64,000 bases of DNA from Pseudomonas tumuqii (GCF_013184545.1 NZ_JAAOJA010000001.1:310001-374000); one strand, 5' to 3'; counted from the stretch's first letter, positions 39,099 through 49,699 are shown. Notes: generated by a model from the sequence alone, not told the origin. Program-made: numbers and translations.

Positions 39099-40504
39099 AT
39101 GACCCACCCGGCACGCCTGCCTTCGGTGGACCGCCTGCTGCGCGCGCCGGCCTGTGCACCGCTGCAGCAGCGCTACGGTCGCGAGGCGTTGCTCAAGACC
39201 CTGCGCGACCTGCTAGACGAGCTGCGCGAGCCGGTCCGTCAGGGCCAACTGGCCAGCCAGGAGCTGTCCGAGGCGGTGCTCGCCGGGCGTGCCGGCGAAC
39301 GTCTCGCGGCTTCCCAGCGCAGTCGCCTGCGGCGGCTGTTCAACCTGACCGGCACGGTGCTGCACACCAACCTCGGTCGCGCCCTGCTGCCGGAGGAGGC
39401 GGTCGAGGCGATCTGCCTGGCCGCGCGCCATCCGCTCAACCTGGAGTTCGACCTGGCGACCGGCAAGCGCGGCGACCGCGACCAGCTGGTCGAAGGCCTG
39501 CTCTGTGAGCTGACCGGTGCCGAGGCGGTCACCGTGGTCAACAACAACGCCGCCGCGGTGCTGCTGGCGCTCAACAGCCTGGGCGCGCGCAAGGAGGGCA
39601 TCATCTCGCGCGGCGAACTGATCGAGATCGGCGGCGCCTTCCGCATCCCCGACATCATGGCCCGCGCCGGGGTCAAGCTGGTGGAGGTGGGCACCACCAA
39701 CCGCACCCATGCCCGCGACTACCAGAACGCCATCGGCCCGCGCAGCGCCCTGCTGCTGCGCGTGCACACCAGCAACTACAGCGTGCAGGGCTTCACCGCC
39801 AGCGTCGCCACCGCCGAGCTGGCGGCCATCGCCCATGCCCACGGCCTGCCGCTGCTGGAAGACCTGGGCAGCGGCAGCCTGGTCGACCTCAGCCGCTGGG
39901 GCCTGCCCAGGGAGCCGACGGTGCAGGAGGCACTGCGCGACGGCGCGGACATCGTCACCTTCAGTGGCGATAAGCTGCTCGGCGGCCCCCAGGCCGGAAT
40001 CATCGTCGGGCGCAAGGAGCTGATCGAACGGATCAAGAAAAACCCGCTGAAGCGCGCGCTGCGGGTGGACAAGCTGACGCTGGCGGCACTGGAGGCGGTG
40101 CTGGCTCTCTACCGCGACCCGGATCGGCTGGGCCAGCGCCTCACCAGTCTGCGTCTGCTCAGCCGCCCGCAGGCGGAGATCCGCGCCCAGGCCGAGCGCC
40201 TGGCACCGTCGCTGGCCGCCGTGCTCGGCGCGTTCTGGTGCGTCACCGTCGAAGACGCCTTGGGCATGATCGGCAGCGGCGCCCAGCCGGTGGCGCGCCT
40301 GCCCAGCGCCGCCCTGTGCCTGCGCCCGCAGCAACCCAAGCGTTTGCGCGGGCGCGCTCTGCGCCAGCTGGAGGAGGCGCTGCGCCGGTTGCCGATCCCG
40401 GTGCTCGGCCGCCTCGACGACGATGCCCTGTGGCTCGACCTGCGCCAGCTCGACGACGAGCCGGCGTTCCTCGCGCAACTGGCCCAGCTGCACCCGGAGG
40501 CGCC

Positions 40505-40508
<4 letters not shown>
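39099..40508 (+). CDS. selA: L-seryl-tRNA(Sec) selenium transferase
   Basis: Converts Ser-tRNA(Sec) to Sec-tRNA(Sec) using selenophosphate. The 469-residue product is normal in length for this PLP enzyme. The PLP lysine is K292 in [16 protein letters not shown], and other family motifs include [20 protein letters not shown] and [13 protein letters not shown]. The ATG is 3 nt after fdhE, and the last four bases (GTGA) overlap the selB start, so fdhE-selA-selB are translationally coupled. Confidence 0.97.
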
Positions 40509-42439
<1,931 letters not shown>

Positions 42440-42457
42440 GGTGCGGACACGAATTAA

Positions 42458-42553
42458 GGAAGGCAATCGCGCCCGGTGGCGCGGCCGGGCTTCAAACCCG
42501 GTGGGGGACGGCAGCCGTTCCCGGGTGGGTTCGACTCCCACTACCTTCCGCCA
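42458..42553 (+). tRNA. selC: tRNA-Sec (anticodon UCA)
   Basis: A 96-nt tRNA including an encoded CCA, starting ggaaggca and ending taccttccgcca. The anticodon stem ccggg / cccgg encloses cttcaaa with UCA as anticodon. The D stem is gcgcc / ggcgc. The long variable arm pairs ggggacgg with ccgttccc (one G-U). The T arm is gtggg-ttcgact-cccac. The acceptor is eight pairs long, as expected for tRNA-Sec, but pair 7 is a C-A mismatch. It begins 18 nt after selB and may share its transcript. Confidence 0.95.
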
Positions 42554-42582
42554 TTTTCCGCGTCTGCCGCTCGGCAGGCGCA

Positions 42583-43047
42583 TCAGTCGTGACGCAAGAC
42601 CTGCACGCCATGGTCCTGCGGGTCGAAGCCATCCAGGCGCATCTGCGCGGCGAAGGCCGCCAGCGCCGCCTCGCCCTGCAGGAACTCGCCGCGCACGGCG
42701 GCCCAGTCGTGCGGGCGCAGGCGCACCAGCCAGCCGGCGCCGTAGCAGTCCTGGTTGATCAGGCCGGGGCGTGTGAGCAGGGCTTCGTTGCTTTCCACCA
42801 GCTCGCCGGCCAGCGGGCTGCGCGCCGAGGCGGCGGCCTTGGCGAATTCGACCACGCCGAAGCTGCGGTCGCGTTCGATGCGAGTGCCGACGCGCTTGCC
42901 GGTGAAGGCGAAGATCTGCCCGTAGAGCGCGCAACCGTAGGCGGTCAGGCCCAGGGTCAGGCAGCCGTCGGCGTCCTCGCGCAACCAGAGGTTGTAGGCC
43001 GGGGCGTAGAGCAGCTCGGCGGGGAATTCCAGGCCATGGAGCGTCAC
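42583..43047 (-). CDS. Glycine cleavage H-protein-like lipoyl domain protein
   Basis: A 154-residue relative of GcvH. Start is GTG 43047, which overlaps the DsrE-like stop by four bases (GTGA). Residues 20-112 follow the H-protein fold: an N-terminal NLWLREDADGCLTLGLTAYG strand pair, then FGVVEFAKAA with K70 at the lipoylated position (ESVKAA in GcvH), SPLAGELVESNEAL, and LINQDCYGAGWLVRL. It has about 30 extra C-terminal residues. No gcvT or gcvP is nearby, so a glycine-cleavage role is doubtful. It is last in an operon GNAT / DsrE-like / this gene, which suggests a lipoyl-linked sulfur or acyl carrier task. Function is unproven. Confidence 0.8.
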   Translation of the reverse strand: MTLHGLEFPAELLYAPAYNLWLREDADGCLTLGLTAYGCALYGQIFAFTGKRVGTRIERDRSFGVVEFAKAAASARSPLAGELVESNEALLTRPGLINQDCYGAGWLVRLRPHDWAAVRGEFLQGEAALAAFAAQMRLDGFDPQDHGVQVLRHD

Positions 43048-43418
43048 AGGCTGAGCACCTTGTCGTATTCGAGGATCATCTGCGCCAGTTCGCCGCCGCT
43101 GGAAATCTCGTCGAGTTCGGCGATCAGCGCTTGCGGGTCGACCGTCACCCCGGGCTGGCGGCACATCAGCAGGCGGGCGCCGGCTTGCTTGGCCTGGCCG
43201 ATGAAGTGCAGCAGCGGCTCGCCGCCGTCCACCGCGCGCAGCGTCTCGGCGACTTCGCGGCGGGCCAGTTGGGTGCCTTCGCCGCTGAGGTAGAGGACCA
43301 CCTCGGCGTCCATACAGGCCAGCAGGGTGGCGATATGGAAGGGCGCGGCGCAGCGTGCCGGGGTGCTCGGGCCGCTGCTCACCAGGATCAGCACGCGTTG
43401 CGCGGTGGTTTCAGTCAA
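43044..43418 (-). CDS. DsrE-family protein
   Basis: DsrE/TusD-fold proteins pass sulfur as persulfide. I start at TTG 43418 (MTETTAQRVLILVSSGP), which overlaps the GNAT stop region and follows ggagaagg; a GTG a little further in is an alternative. The 124 residues show the fold: LILVSSGPSTPARCAAPF, an ACMDAEVVLYLSGEG strand, and C86 in ARLLMCRQPG, the place of the active Cys in TusD. It overlaps both neighbours, so three genes are translationally coupled. The sulfur-relay role is inferred from the fold and C86. Confidence 0.8.
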   Translation of the reverse strand: MTETTAQRVLILVSSGPSTPARCAAPFHIATLLACMDAEVVLYLSGEGTQLARREVAETLRAVDGGEPLLHFIGQAKQAGARLLMCRQPGVTVDPQALIAELDEISSGGELAQMILEYDKVLSL

Positions 43419-43902
43419 GGACCTTCTCCAGTTGCACCAGGGCCACCCGCCGGCCTTGGGGATCGCGGCGTTCGACGATGGCCTGGGGCCGATAACCGAG
43501 TTTGGTGTAGAGCAGCAGGCCGGCGGCATTGGCGTTGAAACAGGATACCGCCATGCGTCCGGCCTTGAATTGCTCGCGGGCTTGCCGTTCCATCACCGCG
43601 ATCAGGTAGTGCGCCACGCCCTGGCCGCGAGCCCAGGGCGCGATCATCAGATTGCCCAGGGCACAGAACTCGCCATGTTGCCACTGGTAGAAGTTGGCGA
43701 AGCCGGCGAGTCGACCCTCCAGCAGCGCCACGGTGCTGTTGCGCCGCTCGGCGCTGGCCGCGGCGAGCTGGCCGACGGTCAACGGCCAGGCCGCCTTGGG
43801 GTAGCAGAAGAACAGTTCCTCCGGGGTGAGGACGAAGCCGACCACCTCGTGCAGGTCGGTGGCGCTGGCGGGGCGCTGGGTAAGCATTGCCGAGTGATTC
43901 AT
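43411..43902 (-). CDS. GNAT-family N-acetyltransferase
   Basis: Predicted to move an acetyl group from acetyl-CoA to an amine; acceptor unknown. From ATG 43902 (agga upstream) the product is 163 residues. Motif A is clear in NLMIAPWARGQGVAHYLIAVM (R/Q-x-x-G-x-G/A), motif B follows (AVSCFNANAAGLLLYTKLGY). Upstream ATGs are possible (43926) but without family residues. It is the first gene of the coupled DsrE/H-protein-like operon. Confidence 0.88.
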   Translation of the reverse strand: MNHSAMLTQRPASATDLHEVVGFVLTPEELFFCYPKAAWPLTVGQLAAASAERRNSTVALLEGRLAGFANFYQWQHGEFCALGNLMIAPWARGQGVAHYLIAVMERQAREQFKAGRMAVSCFNANAAGLLLYTKLGYRPQAIVERRDPQGRRVALVQLEKVLD

Positions 43903-43996
43903 CGGGCGTCCTGGTGAGCGGGGCATGCCATTAATCTAGCTTATAGGCGCAGGCCGGTGCCTGTGCCATTGCGCATGGTCAATGAATAGTGGCGCG

Positions 43997-44557
43997 CTAG
44001 TGCGGCGGGTATTGGCTGAGCACCTTGGCCACCGTTTCGCGGATCTTCGCGCTGCGTTCGCTCGGGTTCGCTTGGTTGTCGCGCACAATCTGTTGGCCGC
44101 TGCCGCGCCAGACCAGCTTGCCGTCCTGGCTGTCGTACAGGTCGATCTGCAGGGTGCCGGTCTGGTAGTCCAGGGTGCGGGTTTCGCTGTAGCCCGGGCC
44201 GCCCCAGTAGCCGTTCCACGACCCGCCCCAGAAACCGCCGTAATGGGTGGTGACCTGATCCTGGCGCTGATCGACGATCAACCAGACCTGCACCTTGAGG
44301 TCGCCGGCGCTACCCGCAGGTATCAGGCGCAGACCGCGCTGGTCGAGCTGTTCGGCGACTGCGCTGCGGATGCGTTGTTCGGTCAGGTCGCTCTTCAGGC
44401 GCGGGTCATCGGGACGGTATTGCACGGCCGGTTCCTGCCAGTTCCAGCTGCGGTAGGCGGCAAAGTCGCGGTCCGGGTCGAAGTCGCGATTGAGCTGGGT
44501 GGTCTGGCAGGCGCCGAGCAACAGCAGGGCGGGCATCAGCAGCAGGTGCAAACGCAT
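43997..44557 (-). CDS. DUF4136 lipoprotein (paralogue 1)
   Basis: Unknown function. The 186 residues begin with a lipoprotein signal (lipobox LLGAC) followed by a DUF4136 domain: DFAAYRSWNWQEP, LTEQRIRSAVAEQLDQRGLRL, a Gly/Trp-rich loop (YGGFWGGSWNGYWGGPGY), then TLQIDLYDSQDGKLVWRGSG. It lacks an Asp at +2 (Cys-Gln), so outer-membrane sorting is expected. It is followed on the same strand by a second, related lipoprotein gene upstream (44627-45226). Confidence 0.88.
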   Translation of the reverse strand: MRLHLLLMPALLLLGACQTTQLNRDFDPDRDFAAYRSWNWQEPAVQYRPDDPRLKSDLTEQRIRSAVAEQLDQRGLRLIPAGSAGDLKVQVWLIVDQRQDQVTTHYGGFWGGSWNGYWGGPGYSETRTLDYQTGTLQIDLYDSQDGKLVWRGSGQQIVRDNQANPSERSAKIRETVAKVLSQYPPH

Positions 44558-44626
44558 GATCGAACCTCCAGGGTCTTGGGCGAATGCACACCGGTGCGTG
44601 CGCCAAGAACCGATGATTGCTGTGTA

Positions 44627-45226
44627 TCAGGTTGGCGGGTAATTCTCCAGGGCACGTTGCAGGGCCGCCCGCAGCGCCTTGCTGCGTTCGGCCTGGCGGC
44701 CGGCGCTGAGCATTTCGGCGCTGCCGCTCCACACGGGTTGGCCGTCCCGAGCGTCGAACAGGTCGATGCGTACGATCAGCACTTCTTCCTCGTAGGTGCG
44801 GACCAGCGGCGCACTGCCCCACAGGCCGTAGTCGTGCCAGTAGCGGCCGTGGCCGTAATAGCCGCCGTAGTCCTCGCGAACCTGTCGAATGCGCCGCTCC
44901 AGGTGCAGCTCGGTGCTGACTTCGAGGTCGGCGGCGCTGCCGGGTGGTGCCGGGCGCAGGCCGCGCTGATCGAGGGCGTTGCTCAGCGCCTCCTGGACCA
45001 GGGCCGAGCTGGCCCAGGCACTGCCGGCCGGCTGCTGGCCATCGCGCCAGGTCCAGCTGCGGTAGTGCGCATAATCACGCGCCGGCGCCGGGTAGGCGCT
45101 GAGGTCGAGGTGTTGGGCGGCTTGCGCCGGGGCCGGCGGCAGCGGGGACGATTGCGCCGTGTAGGGATTGCTGCTTTGGCACGCTGCCAGCAAGGGCAGC
45201 AGCAACAGCAGGGGGAATACTTTCAT
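44627..45226 (-). CDS. DUF4136 lipoprotein (paralogue 2)
   Basis: The 199-residue product from ATG 45226 has lipobox LLAAC and a DUF4136 domain parallel to paralogue 1: [36 protein letters not shown], a Tyr/Gly loop ([17 protein letters not shown]), and [22 protein letters not shown]. The shared pattern and adjacency point to tandem duplication. Both genes are on the minus strand 69 nt apart, with a GC-rich hairpin between them. A repeat doublet precedes this copy. Confidence 0.88.
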   Translation of the reverse strand: MKVFPLLLLLPLLAACQSSNPYTAQSSPLPPAPAQAAQHLDLSAYPAPARDYAHYRSWTWRDGQQPAGSAWASSALVQEALSNALDQRGLRPAPPGSAADLEVSTELHLERRIRQVREDYGGYYGHGRYWHDYGLWGSAPLVRTYEEEVLIVRIDLFDARDGQPVWSGSAEMLSAGRQAERSKALRAALQRALENYPPT

Positions 45227-45266
45227 CGTGCTCTCCGCCAGCGCCTCGCGGGCCGCCCCTCGGTCG

Positions 45267-45320
45267 CCCGGATGAAATCCGGGAATTCGATCAATGCCCC
45301 CGGATTGCATCCGGGCTATG
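45267..45320. repeat. Paired CCCGGAT palindromes (REP-like family B doublet)
   Basis: Units cccggatgaaatccggg (45267-45283) and cccggattgcatccggg (45299-45315) lie 15 nt apart in the gap between cmoM and the second DUF4136 gene. They match the doublets at 20756 and 51707. Confidence 0.7.
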
Positions 45321-45336
45321 ACTTCGTGCGCCGCAG

Positions 45337-46086
45337 TCAGCGCGGTCGGCAGATCCAGTGCAGATAGCGGCCCAGACCGGCAAAACTTGGGTGGCGGCGG
45401 TAGGCCAGCTCCATTTCCAGCAGGTCGATCAGCTCGGCCTTGGCCTGGAACTCATGGGGCATGTAGTCGTGGAAAACCCGCACGCCACTCTGACTTTCGA
45501 CCTGCCAATGGGCCTCGAGTTGCGCCGCCAGCTCGCGCGGATCGATCGGCCGCTGCGGCGTCAGGCTCTGTTTTTCCCCGGCGAATTCGGCCTTGCGCAG
45601 CTTGCGGAAATGGCCCTTGAGCAGGTTGCGGTAGATCAGCGCGTCCTTGTTGTAGAAGGCCAGCGACAGCCAGCCGCCCGGCGCGCAGAGTTGCTGCAGC
45701 ACCGGCAGGATGGCCTGCGGCTCGGCCAGCCATTCGAGCACCGCATGACAGACCACCAGGTCATAGGGTTGCTCGAGCTGGCCGAGCAGTTCCTGCCAGG
45801 GCGCCTGGATGAAGGTCGCCGGCTGAGCGGCCGCGGCGAAGCGCTCACGGGCGCCGGCGAGCATCGGTTCGGCGGGTTCGGCGAGGGTCACCAGGTGGCC
45901 GCGTTCGGCCAGCCACAGCGCCATATGGCCGAGGCCGGCGCCGATGTCCAGCACCCGCAGCGGTCGATCCGGCAGGGCTTCGGCGAGGTCGGCCTGGAGC
46001 ACCGCCAGGCGAATCGCGCCCTTGGCGCCGCCATAGATCTTCTCGGCGAAGCGCGTCGCCAGTTCATCGAAATGCCGGTCGCTCAT
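45337..46086 (-). CDS. cmoM: tRNA 5-carboxymethoxyuridine methyltransferase CmoM (SmtA)
   Basis: SAM-dependent methylation of cmo5U to mcmo5U at tRNA position 34. From ATG 46086 the product is 249 residues. The start [27 protein letters not shown] and the SAM motif [20 protein letters not shown] are typical, as is [17 protein letters not shown] and the C-terminal [11 protein letters not shown]. Its start overlaps the pyrophosphohydrolase stop by four bases (ATGA), so the two are co-translated. Confidence 0.92.
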   Translation of the reverse strand: MSDRHFDELATRFAEKIYGGAKGAIRLAVLQADLAEALPDRPLRVLDIGAGLGHMALWLAERGHLVTLAEPAEPMLAGARERFAAAAQPATFIQAPWQELLGQLEQPYDLVVCHAVLEWLAEPQAILPVLQQLCAPGGWLSLAFYNKDALIYRNLLKGHFRKLRKAEFAGEKQSLTPQRPIDPRELAAQLEAHWQVESQSGVRVFHDYMPHEFQAKAELIDLLEMELAYRRHPSFAGLGRYLHWICRPR

Positions 46087-46388
46087 GGCGTGAACCGCCG
46101 TTCGCTGTCGGCCAGCTTGGCGCGCACCGCCTGCTCCATGTCGATCCCCAGTTCGCTGCACAGCAGCAACAGGTAGAGCACGATATCGCCCACCTCCTGG
46201 CCGGCGTGTTGCAGCTGCTCCGGGGCGAGCTGGCGCGATTGCGCCTCGCTCAGCCACTGGAAGATCTCCACCAGCTCGGCCATCTCCACGCTGGCGGCCA
46301 TGGCCAGGTTCTTCGGGCTGTGGAATTGCCGCCAGTCGTTGCGGTCGCGGATGGCATGCAGGCGGGTGGTGAGTTCGGTCAGGTTCAT
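46083..46388 (-). CDS. MazG-like nucleotide pyrophosphohydrolase
   Basis: Small all-alpha NTP pyrophosphohydrolase of the RS21-C6/MazG-like type, probably removing non-canonical nucleotides. From ATG 46388 the product is 101 residues. Metal-binding acids occur in ASVEMAELVEIFQW (ExxE) and VGDIVLYLLLL (ExxD-type), both as in the family, and KNLAMAASVEMAEL is diagnostic. It overlaps cmoM downstream by four bases. Substrate unknown. Confidence 0.9.
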   Translation of the reverse strand: MNLTELTTRLHAIRDRNDWRQFHSPKNLAMAASVEMAELVEIFQWLSEAQSRQLAPEQLQHAGQEVGDIVLYLLLLCSELGIDMEQAVRAKLADSERRFTP

Positions 46389-46436
46389 GCGGCTCCGGGG
46401 GGATGCGCTGGGGTGGAAACGCATTGTTTCACGGGG

Positions 46437-47288
46437 TCAGATCAGCTGCCAGCTGCCAACCATGTGCGGCAGGTCGTCTTTGCCGGTGAGGCTGAGCTGG
46501 CCATGGGCCGCCGGCTCGCTGGCGCGCAGCCGCAGCGTGGCGGGTAACAGCACCGGCTTGTGGAAACGCACATCCATGGCATAGCCGGCGGCCGGCAGGT
46601 GTTGGCTCAGCGCCGCCAGGCTGCGCGCCTTGTTCCACAAACCGTGGGCGATGGCGTGCGGGAAGCCGAACAGCCTGGCGCTGGCCGCGCTGAGATGGAT
46701 CGGGTTGTAGTCGCCAGCCACGCGGGCGTAGGCGCGGCCGATGTTGGCGGGGGCCTGCCAGCTGTCGACCTCGAGCAATTGCAGCGCGGCCTCCTCGCTG
46801 CGCTCGATAACCGGCCCCTCCAGCGTGAGGTCGCGGCAGAGAATCCGGCTGTCGCCCTCCCAGAGCGGCCCGAGCGGGTCCTGCAGGCGCGTGATCAGGC
46901 TGAATACCGCGCCTTTTTCGTGCGCGGCCAGGTTGTTCACTGCCACGCTGACGACGAAGGGCCCGAGGCCGCGCAACGGACGAATCACCCGGATGCGATT
47001 TTCCAGGTGCACCAGGCCCAGCAGCGGGAAGGGGAAGCCTTGTTCGGTGAGCAGCTTCAGCTGCAGGGCAAAGGCCAGGACGTGCGGGTAGGTGGCGGGT
47101 AGCCGGCCATCGTCGCGAAACCCGCAAATCTGCCGGTAACGCGCCAGATGCTCGGGGTTGACCTCGACCTGGCAGCGCAGGCCCCGGTTCGGCAGGGTCC
47201 GGCCGGTCACTGCGCGGCGCAGTGCGGCGCGCAGATACAGGCCAGGCAGGGCGGGTGGGGCGGGCAGGTCGAGCCAGTCGCTAGCCAT
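46437..47288 (-). CDS. MaoC-like hot-dog fold dehydratase/acyl-thioester protein
   Basis: Probably acts on an acyl-CoA or acyl-ACP. From ATG 47288 (aaggag upstream) the product is 283 residues. The C-terminal half is a MaoC hot-dog domain with the hydratase motif ARVAGDYNPIHLSAASARLFGF, giving the catalytic Asp and His, then AIAHGLWNKARSLAAL. The N-terminal half is a second, degenerate hot-dog. Exact substrate is not evident; PhaJ-like enoyl-CoA hydratase action is one option. It is monocistronic, 49 nt from the MazG-like gene. Confidence 0.85.
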   Translation of the reverse strand: MASDWLDLPAPPALPGLYLRAALRRAVTGRTLPNRGLRCQVEVNPEHLARYRQICGFRDDGRLPATYPHVLAFALQLKLLTEQGFPFPLLGLVHLENRIRVIRPLRGLGPFVVSVAVNNLAAHEKGAVFSLITRLQDPLGPLWEGDSRILCRDLTLEGPVIERSEEAALQLLEVDSWQAPANIGRAYARVAGDYNPIHLSAASARLFGFPHAIAHGLWNKARSLAALSQHLPAAGYAMDVRFHKPVLLPATLRLRASEPAAHGQLSLTGKDDLPHMVGSWQLI

Positions 47289-47407
47289 GGGCAAACTCCT
47301 TGGACGCAAGGGCAGCAGCTTAGTCTGCTACTGGTTTGACCCTGTTCGCCCTGGCTTGATTCCAGGCCCGGTGGTCAAACCGTCTTGTGCCTTGAACCGG
47401 GAGGCTG

Positions 47408-48457
47408 CTAGGTGCTGGTTGTCTCGTCCTGCGCGCGGGCTTCGCCCTGCAGTAGCGCCGCCTTGCGTGCCAGCCCCCAGCGGTAGCCACTCAACCCGCC
47501 GTCGGCGCCGATCACCCGATGGCAGGGCACCAGCAGGCCCAGCGGATTGCTCGCGCAGGCCCGCGCCACCGCGCGCGGGTGGCTGCCGATGCTGGCGGCC
47601 AGTTCGCCATAGCGCCGCGTCTGCCCCGCCGGGATTTGCTGCAGGGCGCGCCACACCTGGTGCTGAAACACCGTGCCGCGCAGGTCCAGGGGCAACTGCG
47701 TGGCGCGTTGCGGTTCCTCGATTTGGCCGATGACCTGGCGCAGCCAGTCGCCCAGGCCGGCATCGTCGCGTTGCAGCCGGGCGGCGGCGAAGCGCTGGCG
47801 CAACTCGCTTTCCACCTCCTCGGGGCTGTCGCCGAACAGCAGGGCGCAGACGCCCTTGGCGCTGCTGGCCAGCAGCAGCTGGCCGAGCGGACAGGCGGCG
47901 ATGGCGTAGCGCAGGGTTTCTCCGGCGGCCTGGCGCCGGCGTTGCGCCGGGCTCAAGCCATCGTGGTGTTGATACAGTGCTCTGGTGTCGGAGTAGCCGG
48001 CGGCTAGCGCGGCATCCAGCACCGAACCGGCCTGCGCCAGGCCGGCCTCCAGGTGTGCGCGGCGCTGGGCATTGGCCCAGGCCTTCGGCGTCAGCCCGGT
48101 GCGCGCCTTGAATGCGCGGGCTAGGTGCGAGGGCGACAGGCCGATGCGTGCGGCGAGCTGGGCGAGGCTGGGCGTTTTGTCCGGTTCGACCAGCAGGCGG
48201 CAGGCGGCGGCGACCAGTTGATCGAGTTGTTCGGCCGGGCTGGCGCCCTGCGGCAAGCAGCGTTTGCACGGGCGAAACCCCGCCGCTTCGGCGCTCGCCG
48301 CGGTGGCATGAAAGCTGACGTTGTCGCGCCGTGGCCTTCGCGCCGGACAGCTCGGCCGGCAATAGATGCCGGTGGAACGCACGGCGAAGACGAACTGGTT
48401 ATCGCGCGCGGCATCGCGTGCGCAGACGGCTTGCCAGCAAAGATCGGTGTCGAGCAT
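47408..48457 (-). CDS. ada: Bifunctional Ada: methyl-sensing transcription factor and O6-methylguanine methyltransferase
   Basis: Repairs alkylated DNA and activates the adaptive response. From ATG 48457 the product is 349 residues. The N-terminal zinc domain has C33, C37, C64 and C67 (YCRPSC...FRPCKRC), one of which accepts methyl from phosphotriesters. An AraC-type helix-turn-helix follows (about 85-180, LAARIGLSPSHLARAFKART), then the methyltransferase domain with active C312 in VPCHRVIGADG and the GELAASIGSHPRAVARACA segment. All key cysteines are present. Confidence 0.95.
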   Translation of the reverse strand: MLDTDLCWQAVCARDAARDNQFVFAVRSTGIYCRPSCPARRPRRDNVSFHATAASAEAAGFRPCKRCLPQGASPAEQLDQLVAAACRLLVEPDKTPSLAQLAARIGLSPSHLARAFKARTGLTPKAWANAQRRAHLEAGLAQAGSVLDAALAAGYSDTRALYQHHDGLSPAQRRRQAAGETLRYAIAACPLGQLLLASSAKGVCALLFGDSPEEVESELRQRFAAARLQRDDAGLGDWLRQVIGQIEEPQRATQLPLDLRGTVFQHQVWRALQQIPAGQTRRYGELAASIGSHPRAVARACASNPLGLLVPCHRVIGADGGLSGYRWGLARKAALLQGEARAQDETTST

Positions 48458-48615
48458 GGCGCGGCTCCGCAGAATGATGAGTCGATTGTCGACCCTTGCG
48501 CCGAGCACGCCAATGCGAATTGCACTTTCAAAGTGTGCTGTCCGGATTGCGCTTCAAGTTCCTCAGCGGTCGTGAAAATATCGAGCACCATAGCGAGGCC
48601 GCCGCCAGCTGCTGT

Positions 48616-48897
48616 TCAGTGCCAGTCGAGGCTCAGCGCCTCCTGCCAGGCGAAGCGCTCGAAGTGGCTGGCGACCACCTGCTTGAGCTTTTCCAGTTGC
48701 GCGTGGTCCGCGCTCTGCACGGTCAGGCGCAGGCCATCGCGCTCGGCATCCAGCAGCGCCAGGCCGAAGGCGAACTCGATACGGCCCTGCTGCTCATCGA
48801 AACTCACCGGGATCTTGTGGGCGAAGTGCTTGCACAGGCGGCCGATATAGCGCCCCGGGGTGGCGGTAGGTACATGGCTGGTGGCGGTTAGGGTCAT
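48616..48897 (-). CDS. DUF2218 family protein
   Basis: Unknown function. From ATG 48897 (ggaga upstream) the product is 93 residues: MTLTATSHVPTATPGRYIGRLCKHFAHKIPV, then FDEQQGRIEFAFGLALLDAERDGLRLTVQS and a final helix. Members of this family often lie near siderophore or iron genes, but none is seen here. It is single, between ada and the oxidoreductase. Confidence 0.85.
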   Translation of the reverse strand: MTLTATSHVPTATPGRYIGRLCKHFAHKIPVSFDEQQGRIEFAFGLALLDAERDGLRLTVQSADHAQLEKLKQVVASHFERFAWQEALSLDWH

Positions 48898-49057
48898 GGG
48901 TTCTCCAGGGAATGGGTAAGACCGCTGCTGCAGGAGCGGATTGATCCGCGAAACAAACCGAATCATCGACAAACCTCGCGGCTAAAGCCGAACGTCGCCC
49001 GGCCGCGCCTGCGACCGCCAACGCTGCTCATGGATTCAAATCGCTGCGGACTTTGGC

Positions 49058-49699
49058 TCAATAGCCGACGGTAAAACGCTGGCGGATATGTTGCGGGCGC
49101 TCCAGCTCATCGATGATTGCCACCGCCAGGTCGGCCACGGAAATCCCTGCCGGCGCTTCGCCCTTCATCAGCAACTGATCGCCGCCGATGCGGAACTGGC
49201 CAGTGCGCTCGCCCGGGTGCAGGAGGGCAGGTGGCGAGACAAAGCTCCAGTCCAGTGTGGTTTCGCCCTGGATCAGCTTCAGGGCCTGGCGCGCGCCTTC
49301 GGCGCCTTCCTTGTACTCGTCGGGGAAGTCCGGCGTGTCGAGCAGTTGCAGGTTCGGCGCGACATACAGGCTGCCGGCACCACCGACCACCAGCAGACGC
49401 TTGACCCCGGCCTGCTTGACCGCGGCGTAGATGGCTTGGCTGCCCTGGATAAACAGCTCGCGGATATTTGCCTGGCCCCAGCCCGGGTTGAAGGCGTGGA
49501 TCACCGCATCGTGGCCCGCCAGGGTGCGGGCCAGGGCGTCGGCGTCATAGGCATCGCCGGCCACGGCGGTCAGCGCCGCATGCGTCGGCAGTTTTTCTGG
49601 ATGGCGGACGATGCCGGTGACTTGGTGGCCACGGTTCAGGGCTTCCTGCAGGATGGCTGCGCCAACGAAGCCGCTGGCGCCGATCAGGGCGAGTTTCAT
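49058..49699 (-). CDS. NAD(P)-dependent epimerase/reductase-like oxidoreductase
   Basis: An atypical short-chain dehydrogenase of the NmrA/SDR type. From ATG 49699 (gggaga upstream) the product is 213 residues. The NAD(P) motif is LALIGASGFVGAAILQEAL (GxxGxxG), with IVRHPEKLP as the cofactor-selecting loop and AVAGDAYDADALARTLAGHDAVIHA. The catalytic Tyr is not in a classical YxxxK, as in NmrA-like members. It is divergent from a LysR gene 100 nt away, which probably controls it. Confidence 0.88.
   Translation of the reverse strand: MKLALIGASGFVGAAILQEALNRGHQVTGIVRHPEKLPTHAALTAVAGDAYDADALARTLAGHDAVIHAFNPGWGQANIRELFIQGSQAIYAAVKQAGVKRLLVVGGAGSLYVAPNLQLLDTPDFPDEYKEGAEGARQALKLIQGETTLDWSFVSPPALLHPGERTGQFRIGGDQLLMKGEAPAGISVADLAVAIIDELERPQHIRQRFTVGY

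Noticed and set aside
40238..40504. N-terminal extension of SelB upstream of 40505
   Set aside because: The added residues are low-complexity Arg/Pro/Ala sequence antisense to selA, and the GTG at 40505 gives the canonical SelB N-terminus coupled to the selA stop.
48931..48995. REP-like repeat upstream of the DUF2218 gene
   Set aside because: It shares ggagcggattgatccgcg with the repeat at 20205, but the arms are poorly paired, so it is too weak to list as a feature.
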